Below are positions 16,760 through 24,541 of a stretch of 59,156 nt of DNA, piece after piece. Position numbers and translations under genes: made by a program. Location of the stretch: positions 4,710,001 to 4,769,156 of the forward strand of contig NC_017671.1 of assembly GCF_000284595.1 (NCBI RefSeq). The letters are read 5' to 3'. The notes under the pieces were generated by a model that worked only from the letters and a program-made list of their open reading frames with translations, did not search any database and was not told the origin of the DNA. Every line of letters starts with the position of its first letter. Position 1 is the stretch's first letter. The DNA comes from Stenotrophomonas maltophilia D457. GTDB lineage: Bacteria > Pseudomonadota > Gammaproteobacteria > Xanthomonadales > Xanthomonadaceae.

Positions 16760-17215
16760 ATGAACCGACCCCTCGACGAGCGCACCGTGCTGCAGATGCA
16801 GCTCAGCTCCGGCCTGCTGTACGCAGGGCGGCAGTGGCAGCGCCTGGCCGACAGCCGGCTCGGCAGCTACGGCATCTCCACCGCCTGCACCATGCCCCTG
16901 CTGATGATCGGCCGCTCCGGCGGTGGCATCCGCCAGGTGGCGCTGGCCCAGCAGCTGGGCATGGAGGGTCCTTCCCTGGTGCGCCTGCTGGACAAGCTGT
17001 GCGCCAGCGACCTGGTCCGCCGCGAGAGCGACGCCAGCGACCGCCGCGCCAACCTGCTGTGGCTGACCGACGCGGGCCATGCGCTGGTCAGCGAGCTGGA
17101 AGACCAGTTGATCGGCCTGCGCCAGGACGTGTTCGGCGAGCTTTCCATGGATGAACTGCACGCCGTGCTGAAGGCATGGCGCCTGCTGGCCGAGGCCGCC
17201 GACCGCATCACGTAA
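16760..17215 (+). CDS. MarR family transcriptional regulator
   Basis: A 151-residue winged-helix regulator: after MNRPLDERTV come the helices LQLSSGLLYAGRQWQRLAD-like dimerisation segment, the recognition region RQVALAQQLGMEGPSLVRLLDKL, the wing LVRRESDASDRRANLLWLTDAG and a C-terminal dimerisation helix. It probably represses the efflux operon starting 108 bp downstream and its own promoter, responding to an aromatic acid as MarR proteins often do. ATG 16760 is preferred because the promoter elements lie just upstream; ATG 16730 (ten residues longer) would put the promoter inside the gene. The mRNA would be almost leaderless. A hairpin with TTTT follows the gene. Confidence 0.88.
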   Translation: MNRPLDERTVLQMQLSSGLLYAGRQWQRLADSRLGSYGISTACTMPLLMIGRSGGGIRQVALAQQLGMEGPSLVRLLDKLCASDLVRRESDASDRRANLLWLTDAGHALVSELEDQLIGLRQDVFGELSMDELHAVLKAWRLLAEAADRIT

Positions 17216-17235
17216 GACCGCTGCCCCCGAATACC

Positions 17236-17265
17236 GCCGCTGCCGTGCACACGCCAGCGGCTTTT
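17236..17265 (+). terminator. Possible intrinsic terminator or attenuator after marR
   Basis: GCCGCTG (17236-17242) pairs with CAGCGGC (17255-17261), followed by TTTT. It lies between marR and the efflux operon and could end or attenuate transcription. The loop is long (12 nt) and the T-run short, so efficiency is doubtful. Confidence 0.5.
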
Positions 17266-17323
17266 ACCCGTTGCTGCTGTTTCGTTGTTCCTCCCCTCCC
17301 CCACCTCGCCCCCGCCCCTACCG

Positions 17324-17533
17324 ATGCCCGGTGAATTCAGTCTCCACGGAGTGTTCGTCCCGACCCTGCTCGGGCTGATGTTGTTGGCCTACCTGGTCAA
17401 CAGCGGCCTGCACGCGCTGCTGCAGCGTGCCGGCGCCTATCGCCACGTATGGCACCCGGCGCTGTTCAACCTGGCCCTGTACGGGATCGTGCTTGGCCTG
17501 CTGTTCCACCTCCTGCGTTGGATGCAATCGTGA
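17324..17533 (+). CDS. DUF1656 small membrane protein (AaeX-like)
   Basis: A 69-residue protein with two hydrophobic helices (about 9-27 and 46-65) and the DUF1656 pattern: FSLHGVFVPTLLGLM near the start. It is the AaeX-type small subunit regularly encoded before HlyD and FUSC subunits of aromatic-acid efflux systems; its role in the pump is not established. ATG 17324 is chosen over one at 17285, which would add a Pro-rich tail translated from a pyrimidine-rich leader. There is no obvious ribosome site. The stop overlaps the next gene's GTG start (GTGA at 17530-17533). Confidence 0.85.
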   Translation: MPGEFSLHGVFVPTLLGLMLLAYLVNSGLHALLQRAGAYRHVWHPALFNLALYGIVLGLLFHLLRWMQS

Positions 17534-18447
17534 ACAAGATCGTGAAGAAGACCCTGCCGGTGCTGCTCACCACCGCAGCCGTGATCATCGCCCTGCTGGT
17601 GCTGCGCCAGCTGTGGGTCTATTACATGGATGAGCCGTGGACCCGCGATGCCCATGTCGGCGCCGACGTGGTGCAGGTGGCGCCGGACGTGTCCGGGCTG
17701 GTGGAAACGGTGCAGGTGGCCGACAACCAGGCGGTGAAGAAGGGTGACCTGCTGTTCGTGGTCGACCGCGCCCGCTACCGCATCGCGCTGGAGCAGGCCC
17801 GCGCCAACCTGGCCGAGCGCCAGGCATCGGTGGCGCAGCTGCGCCGCGAGATCGGCCGTGACCGCAGCCTGCAGGACCTGGTCGCCGCCGAGGACGCCGA
17901 AGTGCGCCGCGCCAAGCTGCAGGCCGCACAGGCTGCGCTGGCCACCGCACAGGCGGCGGTCGACCTGGCCGAGCTCAACCTGGGCCGCACCGAAGTGCGC
18001 GCACCGGCCGATGGCCGGGTCAACGACCGCACCCTGCGCGTGGGCGACTACGTGGTAGCCGGCAAGCCGGTGCTGGCGCTGCTGGATACCGGCTCGTTCC
18101 GCATCGATGGCTACTTCGAGGAAACCCGCCTGCGCGGCGTGGCCCCGGGGCAGCGCGTGGACATCCGCCTGATGGGCGAGTCGGCCCCGCTGCGTGGCCA
18201 TGTGGAGAGCATCGCCGCCGGCATCGAAGACCGCTACCGCAGCAACGGCAGCACCCTGCTGCCGAACGTGACCCCGGCCTTCGACTGGGTGCGGCTGGCA
18301 CAACGCATTCCGGTGCGCATCGCCATCGACGAAGTACCCAAGGGCGTGGAACTGATCGCCGGCCGTACCGCCACGGTGACCGTGGACACCGGCCGCCATC
18401 CGCACAACGACAAGGCCGGCACTGCGCCGACACAGGCGGGCCTGTGA
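17530..18447 (+). CDS. HlyD-family membrane fusion protein of an aromatic-acid efflux pump
   Basis: A 305-residue periplasmic adaptor linking the FUSC inner-membrane pump to the outer-membrane channel. One N-terminal anchor helix (about 8-26) is followed by YYMDEPWTRDAHVGADVVQVAPDVSGLV, the EmrA/AaeA-type biotinyl-lipoyl half, a coiled-coil hairpin rich in Ala/Arg/Glu (about 90-150), the second lipoyl half with VRAPADGRVNDRTLRVGDYV and a beta-barrel domain (SFRIDGYFEETRLRGVAPGQ). Start is the GTG at 17530, overlapping the DUF1656 stop; the frame also stays open upstream but only as a shadow. Its stop overlaps the next gene's GTG by four bases. Confidence 0.9.
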   Translation: MNKIVKKTLPVLLTTAAVIIALLVLRQLWVYYMDEPWTRDAHVGADVVQVAPDVSGLVETVQVADNQAVKKGDLLFVVDRARYRIALEQARANLAERQASVAQLRREIGRDRSLQDLVAAEDAEVRRAKLQAAQAALATAQAAVDLAELNLGRTEVRAPADGRVNDRTLRVGDYVVAGKPVLALLDTGSFRIDGYFEETRLRGVAPGQRVDIRLMGESAPLRGHVESIAAGIEDRYRSNGSTLLPNVTPAFDWVRLAQRIPVRIAIDEVPKGVELIAGRTATVTVDTGRHPHNDKAGTAPTQAGL

Positions 18448-19904
18448 ACGCCGCCCTGCCCCGTCTCGGCCTGATCGTTGCGCTGGCCAGCCTGGCGGCC
18501 TGCAAGACCGTCGGCCCGGATTACGCCCTGCCGGAAGGCTCGGCCTTCAAGCGCCCGCAGGCCAATGCGGCCTTCATCGATACGCAGAACCCGCAGGTGG
18601 CCGCCAACCAGGCGCTGCCCGACCGCTGGTGGTCGCTGTACAACGACCCGGTGCTGGACGGCCTGATCACGCAGGCGCTGCGTGACAACGTCGAGCTGAA
18701 GGCCGCCGATGCACACCTGCGCCGTGCCGCGGCGGTGTACGAGCAGGCGCTGGACGCCGGTGGCTTCGAGTACGAGGCCGAGGCCGGGGTCAGCCGCGCG
18801 CAGCTGTCGGCCGAATCGTTCCTGCAGGAGCACGAGCTGCCGGTGATCAACCTGGCCGATGGCAAGTTCGCGGTCAGCTACCAGTTCGACCTGTTCGGCA
18901 AGCTCAAGCGCGGCGCCGAGGCAGCGCGTGCCGACGAGCAGTCCGTTGCTGCCGCGCGCGACCTGGCCCAGGTCAGCGTGGTCGCGCAGGTGGCCGACAG
19001 CTATCTGGAAATCTGCCATGCCAACCACGAGCTGCACGTGGCCGAACATTCGCTGCAGCTGCAGCAACGCAGCCGTACGGTCACCGAGCGCCTGATCGCG
19101 GCTGGCCGTGGCACGCCGCCGGAACTGGCCCGCGCCAATGCCCAGGTGGCGCTGCTGGAGGCGGCACTGCCGCCGCTGCGCGCGCAGCGTTCGGCGGCCG
19201 CCTATTCGTTGGCCGCGTTGCTGGGCCAGACCCCGGGCCAGCTGCCGGCCGGCGTGATCGACTGCGCGCACGCGCCCAGCCTGGCGCAGCCGCTGCCGGT
19301 CGGTGATGGGCGTGCGCTGCTGCAGCGCCGTCCGGACGTGCGCCAGGCCGAACGCAAGCTGGCCTCGGCCACCGCGCGGATCGGCGTGGCCACCGCCGAG
19401 CTGTACCCGGACATCCGCCTGGGTGCCTCGGTGGGTGCCGCCGGCCTGCTGGAAGACTTCGGCACGCCGATGACCCAGCAGTGGTCGATCGGCCCGCTGA
19501 TCTCGTGGACGCTGCCGTCGTCCGGCACGCACGCACGCATCCACGCCGCCGAGGCGGGCGCCGATGCCGCGCTGGCCGAGTTCGACCACACCGTGCTGCA
19601 GGCGCTGCGCGAGACCCAGACAGCGCTGGACCGCTATGCGCAGGACCTGCGCCGGCTGCAGTCGCTGCGCATCGCGCAGGAGCAGGCCGCACTGGCCGCC
19701 GAGCAGAACCGCCGGCTGTACCAGGGTGGCCGTACGCCGTACCTGTCCAGCCTGGATGCCGACCGCAGCCTGGCCACCAGCGACGCCACCCTGGCCGCCG
19801 CCGAAGCGCAGGTCTCGCGCGACCAGATCCATCTGTTCCTGGTGCTGGGCGGTGGCTGGCAGGCAAGCGCCACCGCGCCCAACGCCTCGACCGCAGCGAA
19901 GTAA
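18444..19904 (+). CDS. Outer-membrane efflux lipoprotein (NodT/OprM family)
   Basis: A 486-residue TolC-like outer-membrane channel of the RND/FUSC-linked NodT group. The signal peptide ends in a lipobox, LASLAAC, so the mature protein is a lipoprotein; it continues TVGPDY, the usual start of this family. Further marks are DRWWSLYNDPVLDGLI, SYQFDLFGKLKRG (first OEP repeat) and LLQRRPDVRQAERKLASATARIGVATAELYPDIRLG (second OEP repeat region, given here as a family match). Translation starts at GTG 18444, overlapping the HlyD stop (GTGA). Closing the tripartite pump inside one operon distinguishes it from E. coli aaeXAB, which borrows TolC. Confidence 0.92.
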   Translation: MNAALPRLGLIVALASLAACKTVGPDYALPEGSAFKRPQANAAFIDTQNPQVAANQALPDRWWSLYNDPVLDGLITQALRDNVELKAADAHLRRAAAVYEQALDAGGFEYEAEAGVSRAQLSAESFLQEHELPVINLADGKFAVSYQFDLFGKLKRGAEAARADEQSVAAARDLAQVSVVAQVADSYLEICHANHELHVAEHSLQLQQRSRTVTERLIAAGRGTPPELARANAQVALLEAALPPLRAQRSAAAYSLAALLGQTPGQLPAGVIDCAHAPSLAQPLPVGDGRALLQRRPDVRQAERKLASATARIGVATAELYPDIRLGASVGAAGLLEDFGTPMTQQWSIGPLISWTLPSSGTHARIHAAEAGADAALAEFDHTVLQALRETQTALDRYAQDLRRLQSLRIAQEQAALAAEQNRRLYQGGRTPYLSSLDADRSLATSDATLAAAEAQVSRDQIHLFLVLGGGWQASATAPNASTAAK

Positions 19905-19907
19905 ACC

Positions 19908-21947
19908 ATGAACGCGCTGACCGACCGCCAGGCCTGGCTGTTCTCGATCAAGACCTACCTGGCCGCAGTGGCCGCGCTGTACATCGCCATGGCCGGCAAC
20001 CTGTCGCGCCCGTACTGGGCGATGGGCACGGTGTACATCGTCAGCCAGCCGCTGCTGGGCCCGACCCGGGCCAAGGGCGTGTACCGCATCGTCGGCACCC
20101 TGGTGGCCGGCCTGGCCACCCTGCTGGTGCTGCCGGCGCTGGTGGAGACGCCGCTGGTGCTGAGCGCGGCCATGTCGATCTGGCTGGCCGGCTGCCTGTT
20201 CATGGCCCTGCTCAACCGCGGCCCGCGCGGCTACGCGTTCCTGCTGGCCGGCTACACCACCGCCTTCATCGGTTTCCCTGCGGTGACTTCGCCGGAGACC
20301 ATCTTCGACACGGTGGTGGCACGCAGCGAGGAGATCATCCTCGGCACGGTCGTGGCGGTGCTGGCCGCTTCGCTGCTGTTCCCGGCCTCGGTACGCCCGA
20401 TGCTGCGCGCGCGCATCGGCAACTGGATGGAGGACGCCGCGCAGTGGTGCCGGCAGATCCTTGAACGTGGACGCGCGCACGCGCCGCGCAACCGGCTGGC
20501 CGCCGACCTGGTGCAGTTCGAGGCACTGATCGAATTCCTGCGCCGCGATGATCCGCGCCATGCCGGGTCTGCGGTGTCGATGGAGCGCCTGCGTGAGCGC
20601 ATGCTGCTGCTGTTGCCAGTGCTGTCCTCGATTGCCGATCGCCTGAGTGCGCTGCGCAGCGACGGCCAGGCCCTGCCCGAAGGGCTGCCGGCGCTGGTCG
20701 ATGACATCCACGATTGGCTGGATGGCCCAACCAACGCCAGTGAATACGCCCGCCTGCGCGCGCGCATCAGTGCCCTGAAGCCGCAGGTGGACCGCGACCT
20801 GCAGCATCTGCAGCTGGCCAGCCTGCTGCTGCGCCTGGAGGAACTGGTGGACCTGTGGCAGGACTGCCGCACCCTGCAGCACGCCATCGACCACGGCACC
20901 GCGCCGCTGGACCGCGCGCATTACCGCATCCGTACCGAACGCGTAGCCGCTGACAAGCACGTCGACTACGGCATGGCGCTGTTCTCCGCGCTCAGTGCCG
21001 GCGTGGCACTGATGAGCTACTGCGTGCTGTGGATCGCGCTGGGTTGGGAGGGCGGTGGCAACGGCGCGATGATGGCCGCGGTGACCGCGGCGTTCTTCGC
21101 CGCGCAGGACGACCCGGCACCGAGCATGGTGTCGTTCCTGGTGTGGGCCATGGTCGCCTCGGTGGTGGCCGGCGTGTACCTGTTCGGCGTGTTCCCGGCC
21201 GTGCACGACTTCGGCCTGCTGGCGCTGGTGCTGGCGGTGGCGTTCCTGCCGCTGGGGCTGATGCTGCACCACCCCAAGAGCGCGCTGTTCGCACTGCCGC
21301 TGACGGTGAACCTGGCCGCGCTGCTGAGCCTGCAGAACACCTACAGCGCCAACATCCAGACCTTCCTCAACTCGTCGATCGCGATGTTCATCGGCATTGG
21401 CTTTGCGGTGGTGATGACCCGCCTGTTCCGTTCGGTGGGTGCCGAGTGGACCGCGCGCCGGCTGGTGCGGCAGGGCTGGACTACGCTGGCCGAGGCCGCC
21501 GAAGGGCGCGGCCAGCAGGACCGCCAGCGCTTCGCCGCACGCATGCTCGACCTGCTGGGCCTGCTCGCGCCGCGCCTGGCGGCAACCCCGGAGGGCAGCG
21601 ACATCGCCTCGGTGGATATGCTCAACGAAGCGCGCATTGGCCTGAACATCCTGCAGCTGCGCCGCGCGCGGCTGGAACTGCCCGAGCGCAGCCGCGAAGC
21701 GGTCGAGCACATTCTTGAGGAGATCGCCGCGCACTACCGGCGGCAGATTGCCGCACGCAAGCCGATGGTGGCGGCCGACGCATTGCGCGAGCGGCTGGAT
21801 ACCTCGCTGGGACGGGTCGGCAGCGTAGCCGCCTGCAAGGCACGCGACGAGGCGCTGATGGGCCTGATCGGCCTGCGCTTCGCGCTGTTCCCGGAGGCGA
21901 AGGCGCTGGCGCCGGGCCTGGCCATGAGTGCAGCCGAACAGCCGTAG
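19908..21947 (+). CDS. FUSC family inner-membrane efflux protein
   Basis: A 679-residue member of the FUSC/AaeB (aromatic acid exporter, ArAE) family. Two membrane blocks are visible: residues about 10-165 (KTYLAAVAALYIAM, SRPYWAMGTVYIVSQPLLGPT) and about 350-510, separated by a cytoplasmic helical region, with a further soluble C-terminal domain. Relatives export fusaric acid, hydroxybenzoates or other aromatic carboxylates. It ends the four-gene operon, 3 bp after the OMF stop. The known S. maltophilia fusaric-acid pump FuaABC is, as I recall, governed by a LysR protein, while this one follows a MarR gene, so it may be a separate system. Confidence 0.9.
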   Translation: MNALTDRQAWLFSIKTYLAAVAALYIAMAGNLSRPYWAMGTVYIVSQPLLGPTRAKGVYRIVGTLVAGLATLLVLPALVETPLVLSAAMSIWLAGCLFMALLNRGPRGYAFLLAGYTTAFIGFPAVTSPETIFDTVVARSEEIILGTVVAVLAASLLFPASVRPMLRARIGNWMEDAAQWCRQILERGRAHAPRNRLAADLVQFEALIEFLRRDDPRHAGSAVSMERLRERMLLLLPVLSSIADRLSALRSDGQALPEGLPALVDDIHDWLDGPTNASEYARLRARISALKPQVDRDLQHLQLASLLLRLEELVDLWQDCRTLQHAIDHGTAPLDRAHYRIRTERVAADKHVDYGMALFSALSAGVALMSYCVLWIALGWEGGGNGAMMAAVTAAFFAAQDDPAPSMVSFLVWAMVASVVAGVYLFGVFPAVHDFGLLALVLAVAFLPLGLMLHHPKSALFALPLTVNLAALLSLQNTYSANIQTFLNSSIAMFIGIGFAVVMTRLFRSVGAEWTARRLVRQGWTTLAEAAEGRGQQDRQRFAARMLDLLGLLAPRLAATPEGSDIASVDMLNEARIGLNILQLRRARLELPERSREAVEHILEEIAAHYRRQIAARKPMVAADALRERLDTSLGRVGSVAACKARDEALMGLIGLRFALFPEAKALAPGLAMSAAEQP

Positions 21948-21981
21948 CGCGATACCCTGTGCGTCCACAGACCCCGTTGCC

Positions 21982-22020
21982 GGGGTCGGGTCCTTCGCCG
22001 CGGACGAAGGCTCTGACCCC
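21982..22020. repeat. GGGGTC-GACCCC palindromic repeat (copy 1 of 7)
   Basis: A GGGGTC...GACCCC palindrome with an inner stem (GGTCCTTCG/CGAAGGCTC), between the FUSC gene and the small hypothetical gene. It belongs to a family seen seven times in this window (also 22617, 39286, 48795, 48880, 52325, 52371). Confidence 0.75.
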
Positions 22021-22041
22021 TGCTCTGCACAGGAAGCTCCA

Positions 22042-22440
22042 ATGAGTTACGACATGATGGTGTTCGAGGCCAGCGCCGCGCCACGCGAGGCGGCAGCCTT
22101 CATCGCCTGGTTCGAAAAGCAGACGCAGTGGAACGAGCGCCACGAGTACGACGACCCGGCAGTCAGCAGCGCGGCGCTGCAGGCGTGGTTCGCGGAGATG
22201 GCGGAGGACTTCCCGCCGTTGAACGGCCCATTGAGCAACGACGATGACGACCGCGCCGAGGTGACCGAGTACAGCATCGGCCAGCAGGTGATCTACGGTG
22301 CGTTTGCCTATTCGGTGGCCGAGCGTGCGCATGGCCGCGTGCAGGACCTGGCCGAGAAGCACGGCGTGGGCTTCTTCGATGTGAGTGCCGATGAAGCGGC
22401 GATCGTGTTCCCGGATGGGCTGGTGTTGATCGCGGAATAG
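22042..22440 (+). CDS. Conserved hypothetical protein
   Basis: A 132-residue soluble acidic protein of unknown function, beginning MSYDMMVFEASAAPREAAAFIAWF. It has a Trp/Phe-rich first half (KQTQWNERHEYDDPAVSS, FPPLNGPL), an acidic run (SNDDDDRAE), then YSIGQQVIYGAFAYSVAE and KHGVGFFDVSADEAAI. No signal peptide or helix for the membrane is seen. From memory, similar stand-alone proteins occur widely in proteobacteria, sometimes near secretion-system effectors, but no toxin or secretion gene is nearby, so I assign no role. AGGAAG precedes the ATG at 22042 at a good distance. Confidence 0.75.
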   Translation: MSYDMMVFEASAAPREAAAFIAWFEKQTQWNERHEYDDPAVSSAALQAWFAEMAEDFPPLNGPLSNDDDDRAEVTEYSIGQQVIYGAFAYSVAERAHGRVQDLAEKHGVGFFDVSADEAAIVFPDGLVLIAE

Positions 22441-22448
22441 GTGCGGCG

Positions 22449-22657
22449 GCAGGGCTGCGCCCTGCACCTGCCGAATCAACGGCAACGTCAAATGCGCGCT
22501 ATCCGTGGGTTGGCGGGGCGGGTCCACGCCATGCGTGGATGAACGTCGGAATGATCGAAGTACGCATTTGTAGAGTCGAGCCATGCTCGACTGCTTTTGC
22601 CTGGCGATCAGGTGAAGGGGTCAGAACCCGTTCCCGGTGGGAACGGGATCCGACCCC
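22449..22657. repeat. Array of four different palindromes downstream of recD
   Basis: The 220-bp gap holds, in order: GCAGGGC/GCCCTGC (22449-22465), TCCACGC/GCGTGGA (22523-22539), a GTAG-headed element GTCGAGC/GCTCGAC (22570-22597) ending in TTTT, and a GGGGTC...GACCCC palindrome (22617-22657) just before the recD stop. No gene is seen. Together they could block transcription arriving from either side. Confidence 0.75.
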
Positions 22658-22660
22658 GAT

Positions 22661-24541
22661 TCAGAACAACTGGCCCTGCACCGTGGGCTGTTCGAGGCGC
22701 GCCGGTGCTTCGGCCACCGCTTCCGCACCCAGCCGCCAGGCCAGGCCACCCAACCGGCTGGCGTGGCGTTTCAATGCGGCCTGCAGCACCTCTGCGCTGC
22801 CCGCCACATGCAGCACCTGGCGGGCGCGGGTGAGGCCGGTGTAGACCAGTTCGCGCGACAGCACGCGGCTGTCCTGGCGTGGCAGCTGCAACCACACTTC
22901 ATCGAACTCCGAGCCCTGTGCCTTGTGCACGGTCATCGCAAAGGCGCTTTCGTGCGCGGGCAGTGCTGCGGGGTGGAAGGCGCGCGGCTGCTCGACGGTG
23001 TCGCCGGGGAACCAGGCCACCATCGCGCCGCTGCGGTCGCGCAGGCAGATGCCGATATCGCCGTTGAACAGGCGGTGCCGGTAGCTGTTCTCGGTCACCA
23101 GCAGCAGGCGGCCCTGGAAGTAGCCCGGGGTGTTGCCGGCCAGGAGTTGCTCGATACGGCTGTTGAGGCCACGCGCGCCCTGCGGGCCTTCGCGCAGCGC
23201 GGTCAGCACGCGCAGTCGCCCGGCCTGCTGCAGGGCAAGCACCGGATCGGCGGCGTCGGCCAGTGCACGCCAGTGGCCCAGCAGGTGCTCGCGCTGGCCG
23301 CGCAATGGATCGGCCTCGCCTTCGTGGAAATGCACGCCTGCCAGCGACCCACCGCGCAGCAGCTGCAATGCGGTGCTGCTGTCGCCTTCGCGCACGGCAT
23401 GCGCCAGTGGTGCCAGGTCCAGCGCATCGCTTTGCCGGTAACCACGTTGCAGCTGCACGCGGCGGCCGGCGAAGGCGCGCGGCGTGGCCTGGGGCTGCAA
23501 CGTGGCCGGTGCCAACAGACCCTGCAGTGCCTGCGCATCATCGGCGCGGGTGCCGATGCCATCACCGCTGGCGCGCAGGATCGCGCTGAGCACATCACCG
23601 GCTTCGACCGAGGGCAACTGATCGGGGTCGCCAAGCAGGATCAGCCGCGTGCCGCTGGCGATCGCATCGACCAGCTTGGCCATCATCGGCAGATCGATCA
23701 TCGAGGCTTCGTCGACCACCACCACGTCCACCGGCAGCGGATTGTCGGCGTGGTGGCGGAAGCGCGGCGAATCCGGGATCACGCCGAGCAGGCGATGCAG
23801 GGTGGTGCCGGAACTGGGCAGTGCCGCGCACAGCGCCGGGCCCACGCCGTGCTCCTGCAGGCGCTGCACGGCCAGCCGCAGGCTCTCGGCCATGCGTTCG
23901 GCGGCGCGCCCGGTGGGCGCGGCCAGCGCCACCTCGGGCAGCGGCTGACCAGCGTGCCGGGCCTGTGCGGCCAGCAGCAGCAACAGCCGCGCGATGGTGG
24001 TGGTCTTGCCGGTGCCGGGACCGCCGGTGACCAGCGCCAGCGGATGGCGCAGGGTCACGCCGGCGGCGCGTGCCTGGTGATCCTCGCTGCCCAGTGCCTG
24101 CGGGAACAGCTGCGCGAACAACGGTGCCAGCGCGGCCATGTCCGGTGCCGGCAGCGGATGCCGGCCGATGCGCTGCAGCCCGGCCGCCAACTGCCGCTCG
24201 TACTCGCGATAGCGGCGCAGGTAGAGCAGGCCGTTCTCCAGCACCAGCGGCGCATCCTTGGCGATGGCATCGGCCTGCTCCGGCGTCGCTACCCAGGGCG
24301 ATGCGCGCAGCTGCGCCAGCCAGTCCTGCGCGGCAGGCCACTCGGGCACGCCGTCCAGCAACCGCTGCGGCTGTGCCGGATCAAACCCGGCGTGGCCCTG
24401 CGACACCGCCAGCGAGGCGAGCGCGGCCGCCAACGCCACACTGTCCGGCGTGTCGCCGCGCAACCGCTGCAGGCTGGTCGCCAACGCGTGATCGAGGGTG
24501 CGCAGCAGGCCCTTCTGGTGCAGTTCCTTCAGCAGGCTCAT
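22661..24541 (-). CDS. recD: Exodeoxyribonuclease V alpha subunit RecD
   Basis: A 626-residue superfamily 1 helicase, the 5'-3' motor of RecBCD. Walker A GGPGTGKTT is at residues 173-181, motif II VVVDEASMIDLPMM about 275, and the C-terminal helicase motifs include FAMTVHKAQGSEFDEVWLQLP and VYTGLTRARQVLHV. The N-terminal 110 residues form the RecB-contacting domain. Its ATG at 24541 overlaps the recB stop by four bases; it is the last gene of recC-recB-recD and is followed by a block of palindromes. Confidence 0.95.
   Translation of the reverse strand: MSLLKELHQKGLLRTLDHALATSLQRLRGDTPDSVALAAALASLAVSQGHAGFDPAQPQRLLDGVPEWPAAQDWLAQLRASPWVATPEQADAIAKDAPLVLENGLLYLRRYREYERQLAAGLQRIGRHPLPAPDMAALAPLFAQLFPQALGSEDHQARAAGVTLRHPLALVTGGPGTGKTTTIARLLLLLAAQARHAGQPLPEVALAAPTGRAAERMAESLRLAVQRLQEHGVGPALCAALPSSGTTLHRLLGVIPDSPRFRHHADNPLPVDVVVVDEASMIDLPMMAKLVDAIASGTRLILLGDPDQLPSVEAGDVLSAILRASGDGIGTRADDAQALQGLLAPATLQPQATPRAFAGRRVQLQRGYRQSDALDLAPLAHAVREGDSSTALQLLRGGSLAGVHFHEGEADPLRGQREHLLGHWRALADAADPVLALQQAGRLRVLTALREGPQGARGLNSRIEQLLAGNTPGYFQGRLLLVTENSYRHRLFNGDIGICLRDRSGAMVAWFPGDTVEQPRAFHPAALPAHESAFAMTVHKAQGSEFDEVWLQLPRQDSRVLSRELVYTGLTRARQVLHVAGSAEVLQAALKRHASRLGGLAWRLGAEAVAEAPARLEQPTVQGQLF

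Noticed and set aside
16760..21947. EmrCAB-type MFS pump
   Set aside because: The S. maltophilia emrR-emrCAB layout was considered because of the MarR gene, but the pump here is FUSC/AaeB-type with a DUF1656 subunit, not an MFS protein.
18234..21968. 1244-residue open frame on the minus strand
   Set aside because: It lies antisense to the efflux operon, is low-complexity (His/Gln/Arg-rich) and is the mirror of strong HlyD, OMF and FUSC genes; a codon-bias shadow of high GC content.
22042..22440. Immunity protein of a toxin system
   Set aside because: Some look-alikes sit near effectors, but no toxin, Rhs, VgrG or secretion gene is nearby; left as hypothetical.
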